From positions 496,001 through 560,000 of the forward strand of contig CANLUT010000002.1 in the NCBI GenBank assembly GCA_947494335.1: DNA of 64,000 nucleotides, in the 5' to 3' direction. Below are positions 8,230 to 17,127 of this stretch, piece by piece (the stretch's first letter is position 1; each line of letters opens with the position of its first letter). Origin of the DNA: Oligoflexales bacterium. Lineage in GTDB: Bacteria > Bdellovibrionota_B > Oligoflexia > Oligoflexales > RGVZ01. Both the position numbers and the translations under genes were made by a program. The notes under the pieces were generated by a model. It worked only from the letters and a program-made list of their open reading frames with translations. It had not been told where the DNA came from and made no database searches.

Positions 8230-9822
8230 ATGCCGCTTGGACACCCGCCCTTGAAACGAAAACTCTTCATTACTGCCCCACTCATTGCCGTCTTGTTTTC
8301 CATCATCACGGCCGTGGTCAGTCTTAAACTTAACCTTTTGAAAGACGCCGAAACTTTGCGCGAAGAGTTTTATCGCCAAAACTCCACACTGATGGCGCGT
8401 GGTGACGTCGCTGGACTTAGGCGTAACCTCGAGGCAATGGCTGTGACCTATCATCTAGTCTGTGTGGAAGGCCAAACCAAACACATCGTGTTTTTTAAAC
8501 GAGCTAAAAGCTCGTGCCGCGAAGGTCTCATTTCTAAAACGATCCTCATAACCTCGGCTAAAAATCCTGGCCTAAAAATTTCAGCCACCATGATGATCAG
8601 GCGAAGTCACCTGGTGCTAGCCGCCGGCTTGATCGCTGTGCAGATTGTGCTGTTAATTTTGTTAAGTCACGTATCAAGGCTTTTACAAGCAGAGGTCCTA
8701 GAGCATGAAATTGATAAGTCTAGAGCCTTTGCAGCCTTAACGACCATGCTGGCCCACGACGTCAGACGCCCCTTAGCGGTCACCAAGATGGCTGTCGACA
8801 TGTTAAAAATAGTCACCAGCATGCCTGCCCTGAAACGTATGATCAAAAAAATTATTCCAGAAATCGACCGTGCCTCCGCTGGGGTGGAAGGACTGATTCT
8901 TGATGTCATGGAACTTGGACGCGGCTCTGAGCAAAACTTTTACCGCTCGCGAGTGGATGTTAAACATCTCTTAAAAGATAGCCTCGATCACGTGCTCACT
9001 TACAAATCGAAATCAAATCTTTCTATAGAGATCAAACAAAACCAAAGTCTAAGCGTCCACGGCAACGAATTTCGCCTAAAACGAGTCATATCTAATCTCA
9101 TTGAAAACGCTCTCGACGCCGCAGCCCCTGCTGGTCTTGTGATGATTGAAGCCTCTGAAGAAAATTCGCTCGTATCGATTCGTATCAGCAACACCCATAG
9201 CTACATCCCGCGCGCAGAACGCGAAAAGGTCTTTGAGCTGTTTTACACCAAAGGAAAAGCCGAGGGCACTGGTCTTGGACTAGCGATTGCTAAGAAAATT
9301 ATTGCGGCTCACCAAGGTAAAGTTCGCTGCCGCTCAAGACGAGGCGAGGCCTACCCAGATGGCTGGACAGAATTTGAGGTTACTCTTCCCGTCTATGATG
9401 ATTTCATGGCGGGAGAGGCTTTAAGTCCGAGTGCCCTTGATCAAAAGTCAGGACTTATTGCCATGATTGATGACAGTGTCATAACGACTGAGGCTTGGAG
9501 TAGGTCCCTACGCGAGGATGTGACCGTCGAGGTGTATTCATCACCAGAGGAATTTTTCCAGGTGATTAACACCATGCCAGAAAAGCTTTCTAGTTTTGAT
9601 CTCGTCCTGACTGATTATTATTTTGAAGACTCTAGATATAACGGCGAGCATGTGGCGTCTTTTGTCTATGATAAAGGCTACGATGTGCCGGTTGTTTTGA
9701 CCTCATGCATGATTTCAGATCACAAGGTGGCGCAAACCTTTGATGCCGTGATTGATAAACAGCCTACGAGCTATCATAGCTTAGTCCGAAAACTGGAATC
9801 TTTTTCAGGGACTCACGATTAG
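8230..9822 (+). CDS. Hybrid sensor histidine kinase with C-terminal receiver domain
   Basis: This inner-membrane two-component kinase has 530 residues. A first membrane helix (about 12-32), a short periplasmic segment and a second helix (about 125-147) make up the sensor. The dimerisation domain carries the phospho-acceptor in LAHDVRRPL (His176). The ATPase domain has the N box NLIENALDAA, FYTKGKAEGTGLGLAI for the F/G2 boxes and a C-terminal sheet. A receiver domain follows from about residue 412, with DD in MIDDSV, the phospho-acceptor in LTDYYF (Asp462) and the conserved lysine in VIDKQPTS. No separate regulator sits beside it. The input signal is unknown. TAGGA lies about 10 bases before the ATG. 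Confidence 0.9.
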   Translation: MPLGHPPLKRKLFITAPLIAVLFSIITAVVSLKLNLLKDAETLREEFYRQNSTLMARGDVAGLRRNLEAMAVTYHLVCVEGQTKHIVFFKRAKSSCREGLISKTILITSAKNPGLKISATMMIRRSHLVLAAGLIAVQIVLLILLSHVSRLLQAEVLEHEIDKSRAFAALTTMLAHDVRRPLAVTKMAVDMLKIVTSMPALKRMIKKIIPEIDRASAGVEGLILDVMELGRGSEQNFYRSRVDVKHLLKDSLDHVLTYKSKSNLSIEIKQNQSLSVHGNEFRLKRVISNLIENALDAAAPAGLVMIEASEENSLVSIRISNTHSYIPRAEREKVFELFYTKGKAEGTGLGLAIAKKIIAAHQGKVRCRSRRGEAYPDGWTEFEVTLPVYDDFMAGEALSPSALDQKSGLIAMIDDSVITTEAWSRSLREDVTVEVYSSPEEFFQVINTMPEKLSSFDLVLTDYYFEDSRYNGEHVASFVYDKGYDVPVVLTSCMISDHKVAQTFDAVIDKQPTSYHSLVRKLESFSGTHD

Positions 9823-9948
9823 CGTCTACTCATTTGTGGTCTATCCTCAGGCGAATGACCAAGAAAAAGTTGGATTTCAACTTGCAGCTAATCTAATTGG
9901 TGCAGAAGGTCTTTGTTACTGAATCTAAGGGATAAATGATCTGATCGC

Positions 9949-9974
9949 ACATCAGTGCTGTATAGCACTGATGT
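9949..9974. terminator. Hairpin between convergent genes
   Basis: ACATCAGTGCT (9949-9959) and AGCACTGATGT (9964-9974) form a perfect 11-bp stem with a GTAT loop, between the kinase stop and the stop of the giant lipoprotein gene on the other strand. Neither strand has a T run after it. It may end transcription from both sides, or protect 3' ends, rather than act as a classical intrinsic terminator. Confidence 0.5.
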
Positions 9975-9987
9975 CATTCCTATTAGG

Positions 9988-12900
9988 TTAATAGCCCACA
10001 CTATCCCAGGTGATTTTGATTTTTTGTGGAGTCGTCCCATTAACTATACGCACGTAGTTAAAGCTGGCCGCATTATTTGAAGAAGTTGCAACCGAGTCAC
10101 AGGCGCTCCCTATAAGCGAATTGTTGGTGGCATCGGCATAAAATTGAGTTTGGCCGTAGTTCACTGAGTAGCCGTAACTTCCGTTAATTGGGCCCTGAGC
10201 CTGAATCCAATTGGCATTTCTGTCGTATACATAAGCGGTAAACGACCCAGTACCGCCGCCGGTGGTTTCTCTGGTAAAAGTTAAACTATCTTCAACTGCT
10301 GAACAGCCCGTGTAGTTGATCTTGAACCACCTGACCTCGTTAGCTTCAAATGCATAACTAACAATATTCGAGTAGGTTATATTACTACTGCCATTCATAA
10401 GACTTAATGTTCCGCTATAGACAGTCGCACTCGCGGAATAGTCGAAATTGGTAGTCTCAATATTGTTTGGAAGGACACATCGGACCGTACGAAGATTTCC
10501 TCGATTTAGTCCGGCATTACTTGTCCCTGACCAAGTCCAATAAAATCCGTGGGCGATAAATCCTGATGTGTTGTAGTTATTAAAGGCTGAGGACGTGTGG
10601 CTAAAGGACGAGGTGCCTGTAAAACTCGGCACGCCATTTGAGCTGCCTGCCCAGATGGGGTCAGAGGAAAGCCCATCGCCAATGGGTAGACCGATGCCGG
10701 TGTACCCAGATGCAATAGTCGTAGGTTTATTCATGGTTGTTTCATACATCGTGGGTAGTCTCATCCCCTTATCAGCACAGGTCTTTATATTTCCTTCGTA
10801 ATAAGAAGATTCGGAAGGAACAGCTGACGCACCACTTCCCCAACTCCATAAATTGTCTTCCCATCTTGTACCAGTATCCCTATCAACTGATTGATCAGGA
10901 TTACCCCCATCGTAGTACAAGCACCGTCCGGTCGCAGTCATGAGACTAGTGCCTATAAACACATTTGACGGGCAAACTCGCCCAGAAATATTACTCCCTG
11001 TAGTGAAGTCTGTTGAAGTAAACGCTCGTCCGGCTCTTGTGAGCTGTTTTTGCCAACCATTTGCTGCGATGCCAGAGGAGTTCAATATCCTCGTGCCACC
11101 TTTTTCTTTCCAGATTTTAAAACCAGACGTGCCGTTAGCAAATTGAAGAGTTAACGTCGAACCAGATGGACCCTGCCGCTCGGTTCCAATCGCAAGATCT
11201 TGAGCAAAATTAGGGCTTGATCCTTCAAGGTAACAGTCACCGGCACAAGCGGTCGCAAGATATGTGTATCCTGAAGTAAGAGTGATTGTTTGCCCATCAG
11301 TGTTGGTCACTACGACGTTTTGGGCTCCTGCCGATCCAGCAGGAGTTATTGCGGTTATAGATGTTGAAGAAACAAGATTCACAGACGTAGCGGCACCTCC
11401 GCCGATGGTTACTAGGACGCCTGACCGGAATCCTGTGCCGGTGATGGTCACAGTCGTCCCGCCACCCAACGGACCAGAATTCGGGGAAATGTTCGTAACT
11501 GTTGGTGCTGCGAATGTGTATGGGATAGAGCTAACTTCGTTTGACATGGCGCCCTCAATTCCACTCTTAACGGCGGCTAGCTTATAGTAGTATGTTGCTC
11601 CTCCGGTGAGCGGAGAGTGAGTGTAAGCACTTGAGACGTTCGATATTTTTGTAGATGCTGTTGTCACTCCCGCAGAGGTTGACCAATAGAGGTTGTAAGC
11701 AGTGGCTCCGTTTACGGAGCTCCAGCTAAGCCCGAGGGATGTTGTATATCGAGAGGGCGTCGACAAAGTCGGCGCTGCAGGTGGTGTCACCACTTGAATA
11801 GCCAGACTTCCAGATGCAGACCAATTTCCTGCAGTGTCTCGCTCTTGTACGTAGAGCGTATGCGGTCCTTCGGCAAGAGCGTATCCAGGCGTAAATGATG
11901 TACTGGTGGTCTCTGTGGCGTCCGTTGTGAGATTTGTGCTGTTTAATTTATAACGATAGGTCCCGTTGCCGCCGTTGCCGCCACTGCTCCAAGACCAGGT
12001 GGGAGTAGTGTTGGAGGTGGGTGTAGTTCCAGTGATGATTGGGGAGCTGGGGGCAATATCATCATGCGTGTAGCTACCAATCAAGGTACATGAGTAGTTT
12101 CCTACAGCATCAGTGGCCTTGGCATAAATCGAAGTCGGTCTATTAGCTGCCAATACAATGCTGGTTAGCGTGTTACTGTTTGCCGCCATCTCTGCACTCG
12201 CCGAGATTTCTCCAGTCAGACAGCCAGCATCGCTATAAAGCATGGCGGTTCCGGCCTCATTTGACGTAAATGAAACCGAAGGTGTTTGACTAGTTCCGGG
12301 GCTACTTGTTGTCACAGAAAGAGATGTCAAGACCGGTGCGCTGGAATCAATGACATACTCTGCCGAGGTTACATCGGAATTAGTATAATTAGTTTTTGTT
12401 GCCAACGCTTTAATGGTCATATTGCTAGAGACACTGATAGCCGACGAATACACCTCAGATGATATCGTCGGCGGCAAGCCGTCGGTTGTGTAGTAAATTG
12501 TTGCTCCAGCGGTTGTTGTCGTCAATGTCACGCTAATGCCGGCTGCGTAAGTGCCAGGAGTTCTGCTTGCGACGGGTGTTGCGACAATCGGACTGCTTTT
12601 TGCGTAGACTTCAATATAGTCAGACCTTGTTGCAAGTTGCGACCCGGTCATGCCGCTGCGGCATGCGTAACCATTTCCATAAGTAATGGTTCCGTTACGG
12701 ATCACGGAGCAGTAGTCGTTGTCTGCGCCATTTATAATTGGCTGGTTGAAAGGTGCAAAATACGTGTTTGCAGAGAGATTGTATGGAGATCCTTGGATGC
12801 TAATAGCAGCGTTCGTTGAGCCGTCTGACGCACCATTCCACATGTTATTAGCGCCCGCGCCAAACTTAAGACATGCGTTGGAGTTTGTTGTTGCAATAAC

Positions 12901-15486
12901 GAAACCGGTGCCATTCCCCCAATTACATGTCCGAGCCGTCGAACCTCCGACATAATTATTTAATCGCTGAGAGTTCCCGTTGAAATCACTTACGGGGTTT
13001 AAGGCCGTTGCGTTGACAATGGCGCCCCAATTGGTAAAGCCCTGGCGGTCATTGCCCAAGATGTATTTATTGGCACCTACCGAGCCTATTGTCTGAGCTG
13101 AAAGGTATTCGGCTGTCGTCGGTATGTTTGCTGCAACATTACTGTTGTCGGCGAATGTTCTGACTACCAATGTCCATCCGCCACCTGAGTAACTCATGTT
13201 GCAATATTGGTTTTCAGCGGCCAGAGGACCTGTTCCATCTGGGTCAATCAAGTACACGCCGCTTAGCCGCGAGCTGCCAGCGGCATATATTTCAGCGCAT
13301 GACTGGCCTTCGGCAGAAAGTGAACTTCCTGTCACTGAAGCTCGGTGGCTAACACATTCCGATTCCCAGGCTGCATTTCTAAACTTCGCATAGACCGTTC
13401 CTGTTCCGTCGCCAGCGTTCGTAAGAATCCACACTTTAGTCGACTGTAAAGCCTCCCAAACACCTCCCGATGCGCAGCCTGACGTGTTTGTGACGTACAT
13501 TTCGGTCGAAGATGGTGCATATAGGCTAAGCGTTGCGCTAGTACCTGAGTTTGACGAAATAATGATGCTAGCAGGGCCGCTGACAGGGGATGCAATATAG
13601 GTAAATCCGCTGGTGAGAGTTCCCGTCTGTCCATCGGGGTTGGTCACCACGACGTTACGTGCACCAACTGATCCCGCTGGTGTTGTTGCAGTTAGCGAAG
13701 TGCTTGAGACAAAACTGACCCCGGTTGCACTGGCGCCACCAATGGTAACGCTTGCCCCTGATACAAAACCGGTTCCTGTAATGGTGACCGCCGTTCCGCC
13801 GTATTCTGCGCCAGCATTAGCCGTAATGCTCGTTACGGTTGGTGCCATGGTTAATGGTGATGCGCTGACTTCATTTGATAGAGTACCGACGATACCATTT
13901 TTCACGGCGGCGACTTTATAGTAATAGGTGGTGCCGGCTATCAAAGGAGTGTGTGTGTAGGTGGATGTTACGTTTGTTATAGTCGATGATGATGTCGTAA
14001 CACCTGTCGTGGTTGACCAATAGAGATTATAGGATGTGGCTCCCGAAACGTTGCTCCAAGAGATCCCCAGAGATGTCACAAGCCTGGTCGGCGACAATAA
14101 GATCGGAGCCGCTGGAGGCGTCGCCACTTGGATCACAAAGCTGCCAGATGCTGACCAATTTCCAGCGTCGTCGCGTTCCTGCACATATAGGGTGTGTGTC
14201 GCCTCCGAAAGAGCTGAGCTAGGCGTAAACGAAAGGCTTGTTGTTTCTGTAGCCCCGGTTGAAAGATCTGAGCTATTAAGTTTATAGCGATAGGTTCCGT
14301 TACCACCGCCGCCACTTATCCAAGACCAGGTGGGAGTGGCATTACTGGTAGGAGTAACGCCTGTGACAGATGGAGCTGTGGGCGCAATATTATCGTGAAT
14401 GATTGTGTCATTCACACATACCGCGTTTCCAGCCGTATCTTTAAATTTGACGTAAACAGTGGCTGTGCTGTTTATTTGAATCAGCGTCCAAGATTTTGAC
14501 GTACCGTAAGGTTCCCAATCGCCACCCGATGCACATCCTGCACTATTTGTGACATACATTTGATCCGCATCGACGGCACCAAGTGTCAGTGTTACAGCCT
14601 GCGTTGTTGTGTAAGTGGCTGATCCATTAATGGCAATACTTGGAGATGCAGGTGGGGTGGTGTCTGCCGCTAACGTTGTAAAGTTCGCAGAACCGACGAG
14701 CGTCTCATTTCCAGCTTCGTCCTGTGCGACGACCGCCGCATGGTAGAGAGATTGCGCGCTTAGATTATCCACGACGTATGAGGTGACTCCCGAGACTTTT
14801 CCTGGCTGTGGATTACCATAGCGGCGCACCGCATCTAAAGAGTTCAAAAGATCTGTCTTTGATAGATAAACGAAGTAAGAGAGATTTCCCTCGAGTGTGA
14901 CGTTATCACCAGCCTTGGACCAGGAGATGACGGCGGATTTTGATGTTTCCCCGGCGACTGTCACTGATTGCGTCGAAACCTGTGGCCCTGTTGTGTCGAC
15001 CGCTATCGGATCGAGTGCATAAGTTTTTCGAGTAAGACCCTCTCCCACGTATGCGATACAGGCTTTGTAGCGCCCCTCTTTGAGTTCTCGTAGCTGTCCA
15101 ACGGTTGGATTTAATCCGGTAATGGCATTTGGTGAATCACATGGCTCAAGTTCTTTCACGATTGTAACGCCGCGCATGAGTGGCTCAATTTTTTCTGACA
15201 TCTTGAGAAGCTTTGGTTCATCAACAAGATTCCAAAGTCTTGCCGCAAGACTGGTCTCAGACATGTTTTGTTTCAGAACAAGTTTGTCAGTCACAAGATC
15301 CGAGTTGTACACCACAAGTCCTGTAGGATCTTTTACACACCTGCCAGATTCAGCGCACTTGGCTGCGACAGCTTCTTTGTTGGTCTTGACCTCGACAGTG
15401 CTGGCTATTTGCTCGCATGCAGATAAAGTCATAGCGAGCAGAATGATCTGCCAGGTTGATATGACCTGTACTAAAGCCAACTTCAC
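9988..15486 (-). CDS. Giant multidomain lipoprotein with fibrinogen-like, IPT/TIG and DUF1566-like domains
   Basis: This is a surface or envelope protein of 1832 residues. The signal peptide ends in lipobox LSAC (Cys24). Fibronectin-III/Ig-like modules fill much of residues 180-630. IPT/TIG domains (VTITGTGF motif) end two long repeats at 368-632 and 1145-1411. A fibrinogen-C-like domain lies at about 726-957, with GVYLIDPDG and GGGWTLVVRTF. A chitobiase-C-like module at about 965-1045 contains ATIYYTTDG. A DUF1566/Lcl-like domain near 1430-1690 has CADKGMRLPT and ends in VRCVLP. The tail is unrecognised. The GTG start has AGGGGGA 5 bases upstream. Adhesion to carbohydrate or a partner cell is a reasonable guess, not shown by the sequence. 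Confidence 0.85.
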   Translation of the reverse strand: MKLALVQVISTWQIILLAMTLSACEQIASTVEVKTNKEAVAAKCAESGRCVKDPTGLVVYNSDLVTDKLVLKQNMSETSLAARLWNLVDEPKLLKMSEKIEPLMRGVTIVKELEPCDSPNAITGLNPTVGQLRELKEGRYKACIAYVGEGLTRKTYALDPIAVDTTGPQVSTQSVTVAGETSKSAVISWSKAGDNVTLEGNLSYFVYLSKTDLLNSLDAVRRYGNPQPGKVSGVTSYVVDNLSAQSLYHAAVVAQDEAGNETLVGSANFTTLAADTTPPASPSIAINGSATYTTTQAVTLTLGAVDADQMYVTNSAGCASGGDWEPYGTSKSWTLIQINSTATVYVKFKDTAGNAVCVNDTIIHDNIAPTAPSVTGVTPTSNATPTWSWISGGGGNGTYRYKLNSSDLSTGATETTSLSFTPSSALSEATHTLYVQERDDAGNWSASGSFVIQVATPPAAPILLSPTRLVTSLGISWSNVSGATSYNLYWSTTTGVTTSSSTITNVTSTYTHTPLIAGTTYYYKVAAVKNGIVGTLSNEVSASPLTMAPTVTSITANAGAEYGGTAVTITGTGFVSGASVTIGGASATGVSFVSSTSLTATTPAGSVGARNVVVTNPDGQTGTLTSGFTYIASPVSGPASIIISSNSGTSATLSLYAPSSTEMYVTNTSGCASGGVWEALQSTKVWILTNAGDGTGTVYAKFRNAAWESECVSHRASVTGSSLSAEGQSCAEIYAAGSSRLSGVYLIDPDGTGPLAAENQYCNMSYSGGGWTLVVRTFADNSNVAANIPTTAEYLSAQTIGSVGANKYILGNDRQGFTNWGAIVNATALNPVSDFNGNSQRLNNYVGGSTARTCNWGNGTGFVIATTNSNACLKFGAGANNMWNGASDGSTNAAISIQGSPYNLSANTYFAPFNQPIINGADNDYCSVIRNGTITYGNGYACRSGMTGSQLATRSDYIEVYAKSSPIVATPVASRTPGTYAAGISVTLTTTTAGATIYYTTDGLPPTISSEVYSSAISVSSNMTIKALATKTNYTNSDVTSAEYVIDSSAPVLTSLSVTTSSPGTSQTPSVSFTSNEAGTAMLYSDAGCLTGEISASAEMAANSNTLTSIVLAANRPTSIYAKATDAVGNYSCTLIGSYTHDDIAPSSPIITGTTPTSNTTPTWSWSSGGNGGNGTYRYKLNSTNLTTDATETTSTSFTPGYALAEGPHTLYVQERDTAGNWSASGSLAIQVVTPPAAPTLSTPSRYTTSLGLSWSSVNGATAYNLYWSTSAGVTTASTKISNVSSAYTHSPLTGGATYYYKLAAVKSGIEGAMSNEVSSIPYTFAAPTVTNISPNSGPLGGGTTVTITGTGFRSGVLVTIGGGAATSVNLVSSTSITAITPAGSAGAQNVVVTNTDGQTITLTSGYTYLATACAGDCYLEGSSPNFAQDLAIGTERQGPSGSTLTLQFANGTSGFKIWKEKGGTRILNSSGIAANGWQKQLTRAGRAFTSTDFTTGSNISGRVCPSNVFIGTSLMTATGRCLYYDGGNPDQSVDRDTGTRWEDNLWSWGSGASAVPSESSYYEGNIKTCADKGMRLPTMYETTMNKPTTIASGYTGIGLPIGDGLSSDPIWAGSSNGVPSFTGTSSFSHTSSAFNNYNTSGFIAHGFYWTWSGTSNAGLNRGNLRTVRCVLPNNIETTNFDYSASATVYSGTLSLMNGSSNITYSNIVSYAFEANEVRWFKINYTGCSAVEDSLTFTRETTGGGTGSFTAYVYDRNANWIQAQGPINGSYGYSVNYGQTQFYADATNNSLIGSACDSVATSSNNAASFNYVRIVNGTTPQKIKITWDSVGY
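11254..12054 (-). repeat. Internal protein repeat, copy 2 (Ig-like/FnIII/IPT block)
   Basis: Residues 1145-1411 of the giant lipoprotein repeat the order of copy 1 at 13591-14385. Each has an Ig-like module with a PTWSW core, YVQERD.AGNWSASGS, an FnIII module with YNLYWST, and an IPT domain ending in LTSG.TY. Protein similarity is high across about 265 residues, while the DNA has diverged clearly, so the duplication is not recent. Confidence 0.8.
13591..14385 (-). repeat. Internal protein repeat, copy 1 (Ig-like/FnIII/IPT block)
   Basis: Residues 368-632 of the giant lipoprotein. The block matches copy 2 module by module, and the fibrinogen-like and chitobiase-C-like domains sit between the two copies. 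Each copy is preceded by a shorter Ig-like unit containing a disulfide-type pair of cysteines (MYVTN..GCASGG in the first, LYSDAGCLTGE in the second). Confidence 0.8.
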
Positions 15487-15769
15487 GGGGATCCCCCTAT
15501 ATAGTAGAGGGATCGGACGATAGATGGGTGAACTTTAGAGACTCGACTAGACTGTTTCGATCGTAATAAAAGCAAACTAAATTAGCTGGTTATATGATTC
15601 TGGGCTTGGTTCGTAGAGCAAAATGCGTAGGTGAGCTGACGGCGTTATCTCTCTTCCAGGTTTTGGCAACTGAGGCTAGCGTAAGATCTCAATGCCGCAC
15701 AAAAAATTTTCTGCCGGATGGTGTTGCTCGTTAAACTAAATTTAGGGTGTATCTAGTTTGTATATTTTA

Positions 15770-16738
15770 TCACTTCCAAAACTGCCACCAAGATTTACTT
15801 GATTCGTTATATGTATCTACTCTCGCTTTCAACTCATTGAAGGAGAGATTATAGATCCGAACCAACCGTCCAACGACCGTCAGCTGATCATCTTTTGTCT
15901 GATATTCAAGAACCCGTTTGTAATCACCCTCATCTCCACGTAGGTCCCAACCCATCTGCTCATATCGTTCAGCAGCCTCGAAGTCACCATTGCTCATAGC
16001 TTGTATCCATGCGTTACGGATAGAAATCGCTTCTCCAACGAGCCTGATCGCAGAGTTCTCAATGGGTAAGAGATCTAACTTCTGCTTACTCCACTGGTAA
16101 ACCTCATCAGGAGACTTCCCAGCAAGAACCTGTGCGTATTTATCAAAATCTACAGTTTCTTTGTAGGCAACGCGTGCAGTGATATTTTTTAGTATGTCTT
16201 TATCTCGAAAAAATTCGCCTGAAAGGATGGCCGCGTAAACATCTGCGGCGACTGATGCCACGTTAATACATGTGCGCTCAAGATCAAAACCGTTGTCAGC
16301 TAACTCGTAGACACAAAAAATAGGTGTGTTATCGCGAAGAAACTTACTTAAGCTAACGTTTTCCTTAAACTTAGTATCGGCAAGAATATTTGAGATAAAT
16401 CTCAGTTCCTCTCCAGCCCTTTCAGCGTCCAGATGAAAATCAATATTTAACCCTTGCTCGTCATTAAATTGTTGAAGCTTTGCAAGATAGTCCCTGAGAC
16501 CTTCTTTAATAGCTTCGCCCTCTTGGCCCGAGGCCTCTAGAGCCTCAATCGTTTTCTTTATATCACCGCCATTTTTTGCATAGAGATCTGCAAAAAACTG
16601 CGCCATTCCATTAGCGACAGGATCTGTATTCTCAGCAGAAGCCTCGGTAACAACCCGCTTGCCGTAGCTGTAATGTGGTTTAGCCGTTTTACATGCTCCG
16701 CAGAATGCTGCGATCAATATGAAACTAATATTTCTCAT
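15770..16738 (-). CDS. Predicted lipoprotein of unknown function
   Basis: I do not recognise this protein. It has 322 residues and begins with a short hydrophobic signal ending in FCGAC, so it is probably lipidated at Cys16. The rest is soluble, charged and mostly helical in character, with acidic stretches around residues 55-110 and an aromatic C-terminus (SKSWWQFWK). No catalytic motif is visible. It lies in a run of minus-strand lipoprotein genes (9988-19968), about 280 bases upstream of the giant lipoprotein and with its own likely promoter. Envelope location is inferred from the lipobox only. Confidence 0.75.
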   Translation of the reverse strand: MRNISFILIAAFCGACKTAKPHYSYGKRVVTEASAENTDPVANGMAQFFADLYAKNGGDIKKTIEALEASGQEGEAIKEGLRDYLAKLQQFNDEQGLNIDFHLDAERAGEELRFISNILADTKFKENVSLSKFLRDNTPIFCVYELADNGFDLERTCINVASVAADVYAAILSGEFFRDKDILKNITARVAYKETVDFDKYAQVLAGKSPDEVYQWSKQKLDLLPIENSAIRLVGEAISIRNAWIQAMSNGDFEAAERYEQMGWDLRGDEGDYKRVLEYQTKDDQLTVVGRLVRIYNLSFNELKARVDTYNESSKSWWQFWK

Positions 16739-16821
16739 GCGAGTCCCCGATTTTTACGATTTTATTTAATTATTTTAGTCCTTTCAACGTGGCTATGCAA
16801 TCTATCCTCGGAGTAAGAATA

Positions 16822-17124
16822 TCAAGGAAGTACGCAACGGAATTGATAAGGTCCGTAGTCCGTGTCGTCATAGTTGTCTGATGATTCTAAAAAAATATTC
16901 CATAACTAATAGTTTGTGAAAGCAGATGTGTGGGCGGATGCAGTCCAAGCAACGTTGTAAGAAGATCCTGTGGGGAAAGGCACTCCGGTACCGCCAAATG
17001 TCGGATCGGCGTTCGTTGGCATGCCTGTTGAGGGAGTCGGAACCATCGTCTTGTAGAGTGTCGGTAAACGTAGGCCCTTGTCTAGACCAGATCGAGGCTG
17101 GGAAAAAATTTGCTCGCTTGAAAA
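16822..17124 (-). pseudogene. Decayed fragment of a DUF1566/Lcl-like domain
   Basis: On the minus strand, one frame from 17124 to a TGA at 16822-16824 encodes a fragment matching the C-terminal DUF1566-like domain of the giant lipoprotein. LDKGLRLPTLYKT matches ADKGMRLPTMYET. AHTSAFTNY matches SHTSSAFNNY. FRCVLP before the stop matches VRCVLP. The frame is broken by one in-frame TAG at 16906-16908, directly after FTNY, and there is no start codon or ribosome binding site at its 5' end. The fragment starts in frame immediately after the tandem stops (TGA TAA) of the propeller-like lipoprotein. I read it as the 3' remnant of a once longer gene. Sequencing error at the TAG would not rescue the missing start. 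Confidence 0.65.
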
Positions 17125-17127
17125 TTA

